Assembly (NCBI GenBank): GCA_018674025.1
Contig: JABHBC010000179.1
Location: 1 to 8,749, forward strand
DNA: 8,749 nucleotides
Source of the DNA: Flavobacteriaceae bacterium
GTDB taxonomy: Bacteria; Bacteroidota; Bacteroidia; Flavobacteriales; Flavobacteriaceae
Direction of reading: 5' to 3'
The position numbers and the translations under genes were made by a program. Below the pieces are notes generated by a model that worked only from the letters and a program-made list of their open reading frames with translations, did no database searches and was not told the origin of the DNA. This document shows positions 6,796-8,749 of the stretch, piece by piece (within the stretch, counting starts at the first letter, position 1; the number at the start of each line of letters is the position of its first letter).

Positions 6796-7602
6796 TTAAC
6801 TTTTATTTAGGTCTTTTTGAATAACGATTCTCGAAATATAGATACTAATTTGATAAAGTATAAGAATTGGAATAGCAACAATTATCTGACTTGCTACATC
6901 GGGAGGAGTAATTACAGCCGCCAATATTAGTACCATGATTAACGCGTATTTTCTGTACTTTATTAGTATCTCAGGTGTAACTAAACCAACTTTTGTTAAA
7001 AAATACATAATAATAGGTAATTCAAAGACTAAACCACAAGCCAGAGAAGATGATCTAACTAAACCTATAAAAGAACTTAAATCTATTTCATTTAAAACTT
7101 CTTTAGAAACTTGGTAAGACCCTAAAAAGTTAATTGAAAAAGGGGTTACAACGTAATACCCAAATAAAACTCCAATAAAAAACAATAAAGAAGTTATAAA
7201 GATAAATCCTTTTGATTTTTTTCTTTCATTTTCATGCATTCCAGGACTTATAAATTTCCATAGTTCATATACTATATAAGGAAATGATATTATAAATCCA
7301 CCTATTATCGAAGTCCATATGTGAGCAGAGAACTGACCTGCCATTGTTCTGTTTTGTATTACAAAAGGAAATTCCTCACCACAAAAATTAGTTTCTATAT
7401 TTACAAAGGTTGCTACATTGCATAGGAATTTGTAGGTGGGAAATGATAGTTTTTTTGGACCAAATATTATCACATCAAAAATAAAATCTTTAAAGATAAA
7501 ACAAACACAAGCCATAGTCACAACTGCAATAAGTGACCTAATTACATTCCACCTAAGTTCTTCTAAGTGATCAATAAATGACATTTCTTTACTATTATCC
7601 AT
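6796..7602 (-). CDS. tatC: Twin-arginine translocase subunit TatC
   Basis: TatC is the inner-membrane receptor for folded proteins carrying twin-arginine signal peptides. The 268 residues show the cytosolic N-terminal motif MSFIDHLEELRWNVIRS (7-23, with Glu14-Glu15), then six membrane segments. FPYIVYELWKFISPGMHENERK (107-128) carries the conserved Pro108, Glu113 and Pro120, and TPPDVASQIIVAIPILILYQ lies in the last part. The first periplasmic loop (about 47-92) is longer than in E. coli and holds Cys61 and Cys74, followed by FVIQNRTMAGQFSAHIW, a segment I know from Bacteroidota TatC. No tatA or tatB is in the window. The gene lies 4 bases after the isomerase and 1 base before lptB. The ATG at 7602 leaves six residues before MSF, as in relatives; Met7 is a less likely start. 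Confidence 0.97.
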   Translation of the reverse strand: MDNSKEMSFIDHLEELRWNVIRSLIAVVTMACVCFIFKDFIFDVIIFGPKKLSFPTYKFLCNVATFVNIETNFCGEEFPFVIQNRTMAGQFSAHIWTSIIGGFIISFPYIVYELWKFISPGMHENERKKSKGFIFITSLLFFIGVLFGYYVVTPFSINFLGSYQVSKEVLNEIDLSSFIGLVRSSSLACGLVFELPIIMYFLTKVGLVTPEILIKYRKYALIMVLILAAVITPPDVASQIIVAIPILILYQISIYISRIVIQKDLNKS

Positions 7603-7606
7603 AAAA

Positions 7607-8578
7607 TTAGATTATACCTTCTTTAATTATATTCTGAATATGAATAATACCATGATATCTGTTATCTTCTTCAACTATTAAATGTGATATCTTTTTTGAT
7701 TTCATTAGTTTTAAAGCATCAATAGCCATAGTGTTAGAATTAATTACTAATGGATTTATTGTCATTATTTCTTTAGCTTTAATTTCTGAAATATTCAAGC
7801 TTTTAACAAGCTGTCTTCTTAAATCACCATCTGTAATAATACCCATTATTTTATTTGAATCATCTAATACAACCACTGCGCCTAACATTTTTTCTGACAT
7901 TTCAACGATGACTGAACCTATATTGGCATTTGTATGTATAACCGGCTTGTTTTTAGTATCAATTAAATCTTTGACTTTTAAGTATAATTTTTTACCTAAA
8001 CTTCCACCTGGATGATATTTTGCAAAATCTTTTGAATCAAATCCTCTTAGTTTTAATAAAGTAACAGCAATTGCATCTCCAATGACCAATTGAGCTGTGG
8101 TACTAGTTGTAGGTGCAAGATTATTGGGACAAGCTTCTTTTTCAACACTTGAATTTAGTACAAAGTCTGAATTTTTTGCTAAAAATGAATTAATATCTCC
8201 GGTTATTGAAATTAGTTTATTTGAGTCATTCGCTTTAATAAATGGAATTAGTGCTTTTATTTCTGGTGTATTACCACTTTTAGAAATACATATAACTACA
8301 TCGTCTTTTTGAATTAAGCCTAAATCCCCGTGTATTGCATCTGCAGCATGCATAAAAATTGAAGGAGTGCCAGTAGAATTAAATGTAGCTACAATTTTTT
8401 GAGCAATAATTGCACTTTTACCAATACCACTAACAATAACTCTTCCTTTTGATTTTAAAATTAATTGTACACAATCAACAAAATCAACATTTAAATATTT
8501 ATTTAAATTTTTAATGCTATCACTTTGTAAATCAATTGTTTGTTTAACAATGTTTAAAATTGATTGATTTGAATTCAA
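7607..8578 (-). CDS. kdsD: KpsF/GutQ family arabinose-5-phosphate isomerase (SIS + two CBS domains), TTG start
   Basis: This enzyme interconverts ribulose 5-phosphate and arabinose 5-phosphate, the first committed step toward Kdo for LPS. The 323 residues give an SIS domain (about 40-175) with SGIGKSAIIAQKI (50-62), HAADAIHGDLG (77-87) and ISKSGNTPEI (98-107), then KYHPGGSLGKKL (187-198) and two CBS domains (about 206-260 and 268-321). Lys54, Glu106, Glu148 and His189 fit the positions of the catalytic residues of E. coli KdsD. The start codon is TTG: an in-frame TAA lies only three codons upstream (8587-8585), and no in-frame ATG precedes the conserved N-terminal helix (residues 7-30). It is the first gene of the operon with tatC and lptB. 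Substrate assignment rests on the family and the lptB context; a capsule-specific copy is possible. Confidence 0.94.
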   Translation of the reverse strand: MNSNQSILNIVKQTIDLQSDSIKNLNKYLNVDFVDCVQLILKSKGRVIVSGIGKSAIIAQKIVATFNSTGTPSIFMHAADAIHGDLGLIQKDDVVICISKSGNTPEIKALIPFIKANDSNKLISITGDINSFLAKNSDFVLNSSVEKEACPNNLAPTTSTTAQLVIGDAIAVTLLKLRGFDSKDFAKYHPGGSLGKKLYLKVKDLIDTKNKPVIHTNANIGSVIVEMSEKMLGAVVVLDDSNKIMGIITDGDLRRQLVKSLNISEIKAKEIMTINPLVINSNTMAIDALKLMKSKKISHLIVEEDNRYHGIIHIQNIIKEGII

Positions 8579-8641
8579 TTTTTTTTAGTTTTAGTTTTTT
8601 AATAATTTACTTATGCACTATATTTAATATATACAAAAAAA

Positions 8642-8677
8642 CAAAATTTTTATCAGACTCTAATTTATTTCAAGCTA
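8642..8677 (-). promoter_or_regulatory. Weak candidate promoter of the kdsD-tatC-lptB operon
   Basis: On the minus strand AAATTTTG (8649-8642) matches TAnnTTTG in seven of eight positions, and a TTG lies 21 bases upstream at 8673-8671, within the usual spacing range. Transcription would start near 8635 and leave an AT-rich leader of about 57 bases ahead of the TTG start codon. The sequence is so AT-rich that such a match can arise by chance. Confidence 0.28.
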
Positions 8678-8748
8678 TTATATTGAAAAATAGAATTGAT
8701 TAATAATAATTTATTTAAATTTTTAGAAAATATTGGAACATAATCTTC
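8665..8748 (-). CDS. Possible 3' end of a further minus-strand gene (cut by window edge)
   Basis: From the right edge inward a frame stays open for 27 codons, beginning EDYVPIFSKNLNKLL, and stops at TAA (8667-8665). Codon use resembles the neighbours. I do not recognise the sequence, and an open run of this length is not rare in DNA this AT-rich. If real, the gene ends about 86 bases before the isomerase. No plus-strand start was found in the last 171 bases, so a divergent gene does not begin inside the window. Confidence 0.25.
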   Translation of the reverse strand, partial: EDYVPIFSKNLNKLLLINSIFQYNSLK

Positions 8749-8749
8749 A

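Noticed and set aside
6935..7117. Plus-strand open frame inside tatC
   Set aside because: Antisense shadow of a conserved membrane protein; no independent support.
7731..8312. Two plus-strand open frames inside the isomerase gene
   Set aside because: Both are antisense to conserved SIS and CBS domains, and their hydrophobic content mirrors the real gene.
8579..8749. A divergent plus-strand gene such as recQ beginning in the last 171 bases
   Set aside because: The only plus-strand ATG there (near 8613) reaches a stop after four codons, so no start lies inside the window.
1..8749. Mobile element, CRISPR array, tRNA or rRNA, defence or biosynthetic cluster
   Set aside because: I saw no transposase, terminal repeats, regular spaced repeats, RNA gene signatures or change in base composition; every sizeable frame is a core gene.

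Overview
The window looks like core chromosome of an AT-rich, tightly packed member of the Bacteroidota, most likely a marine flavobacterium with a streamlined genome. The evidence is the very low GC, intergenic gaps of 1-90 bases, -7 elements of the TAnnTTTG type, no Shine-Dalgarno sequences, a SecA with the long Bacteroidota N-terminal insertion, a TatC with the enlarged first periplasmic loop of this phylum, and a type IX secretion-related PorV2 protein.

Layout from left to right. Positions 1-1627 (-) hold the first 542 codons of secA, cut by the window edge. A hairpin terminator (1691-1718) separates secA from a small acidic DUF2795 gene (1718-1939, -), which has a well-formed promoter of its own. 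Next comes a tight minus-strand operon. In transcription order it contains porV2 (5250-4183), a DUF4105/Lnb-type membrane acyltransferase candidate (4180-3017), a shortened methyltransferase-like gene that has lost its SAM-binding core (3009-2599), and a PduO-type cobalamin adenosyltransferase (2563-2015). A divergent promoter region at 5251-5338 separates porV2 from pssA (5339-6052, +). pssA converges on lptB with one base between the stop codons. lptB (6794-6054), tatC (7602-6796) and a KpsF/GutQ-type arabinose-5-phosphate isomerase (8578-7607, TTG start) form a second minus-strand operon with gaps of 1 and 4 bases. The last 171 bases hold the leader of that operon and possibly the 3' tail of another minus-strand gene.

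Nearly every gene serves the cell envelope. SecA and TatC export proteins across the inner membrane. The isomerase makes the Kdo precursor and LptB powers LPS export. PssA starts phosphatidylethanolamine synthesis. The DUF4105 protein probably N-acylates lipoproteins, and PorV2 is an outer-membrane barrel related to type IX secretion. The cobalamin enzyme is the metabolic exception.

I found no mobile element, CRISPR array, tRNA, rRNA or defence system, and nothing that amounts to a new multi-gene system. The most unusual item is the in-frame, core-less methyltransferase derivative at 2599-3009. The second is the independently transcribed acidic DUF2795 protein beside secA.
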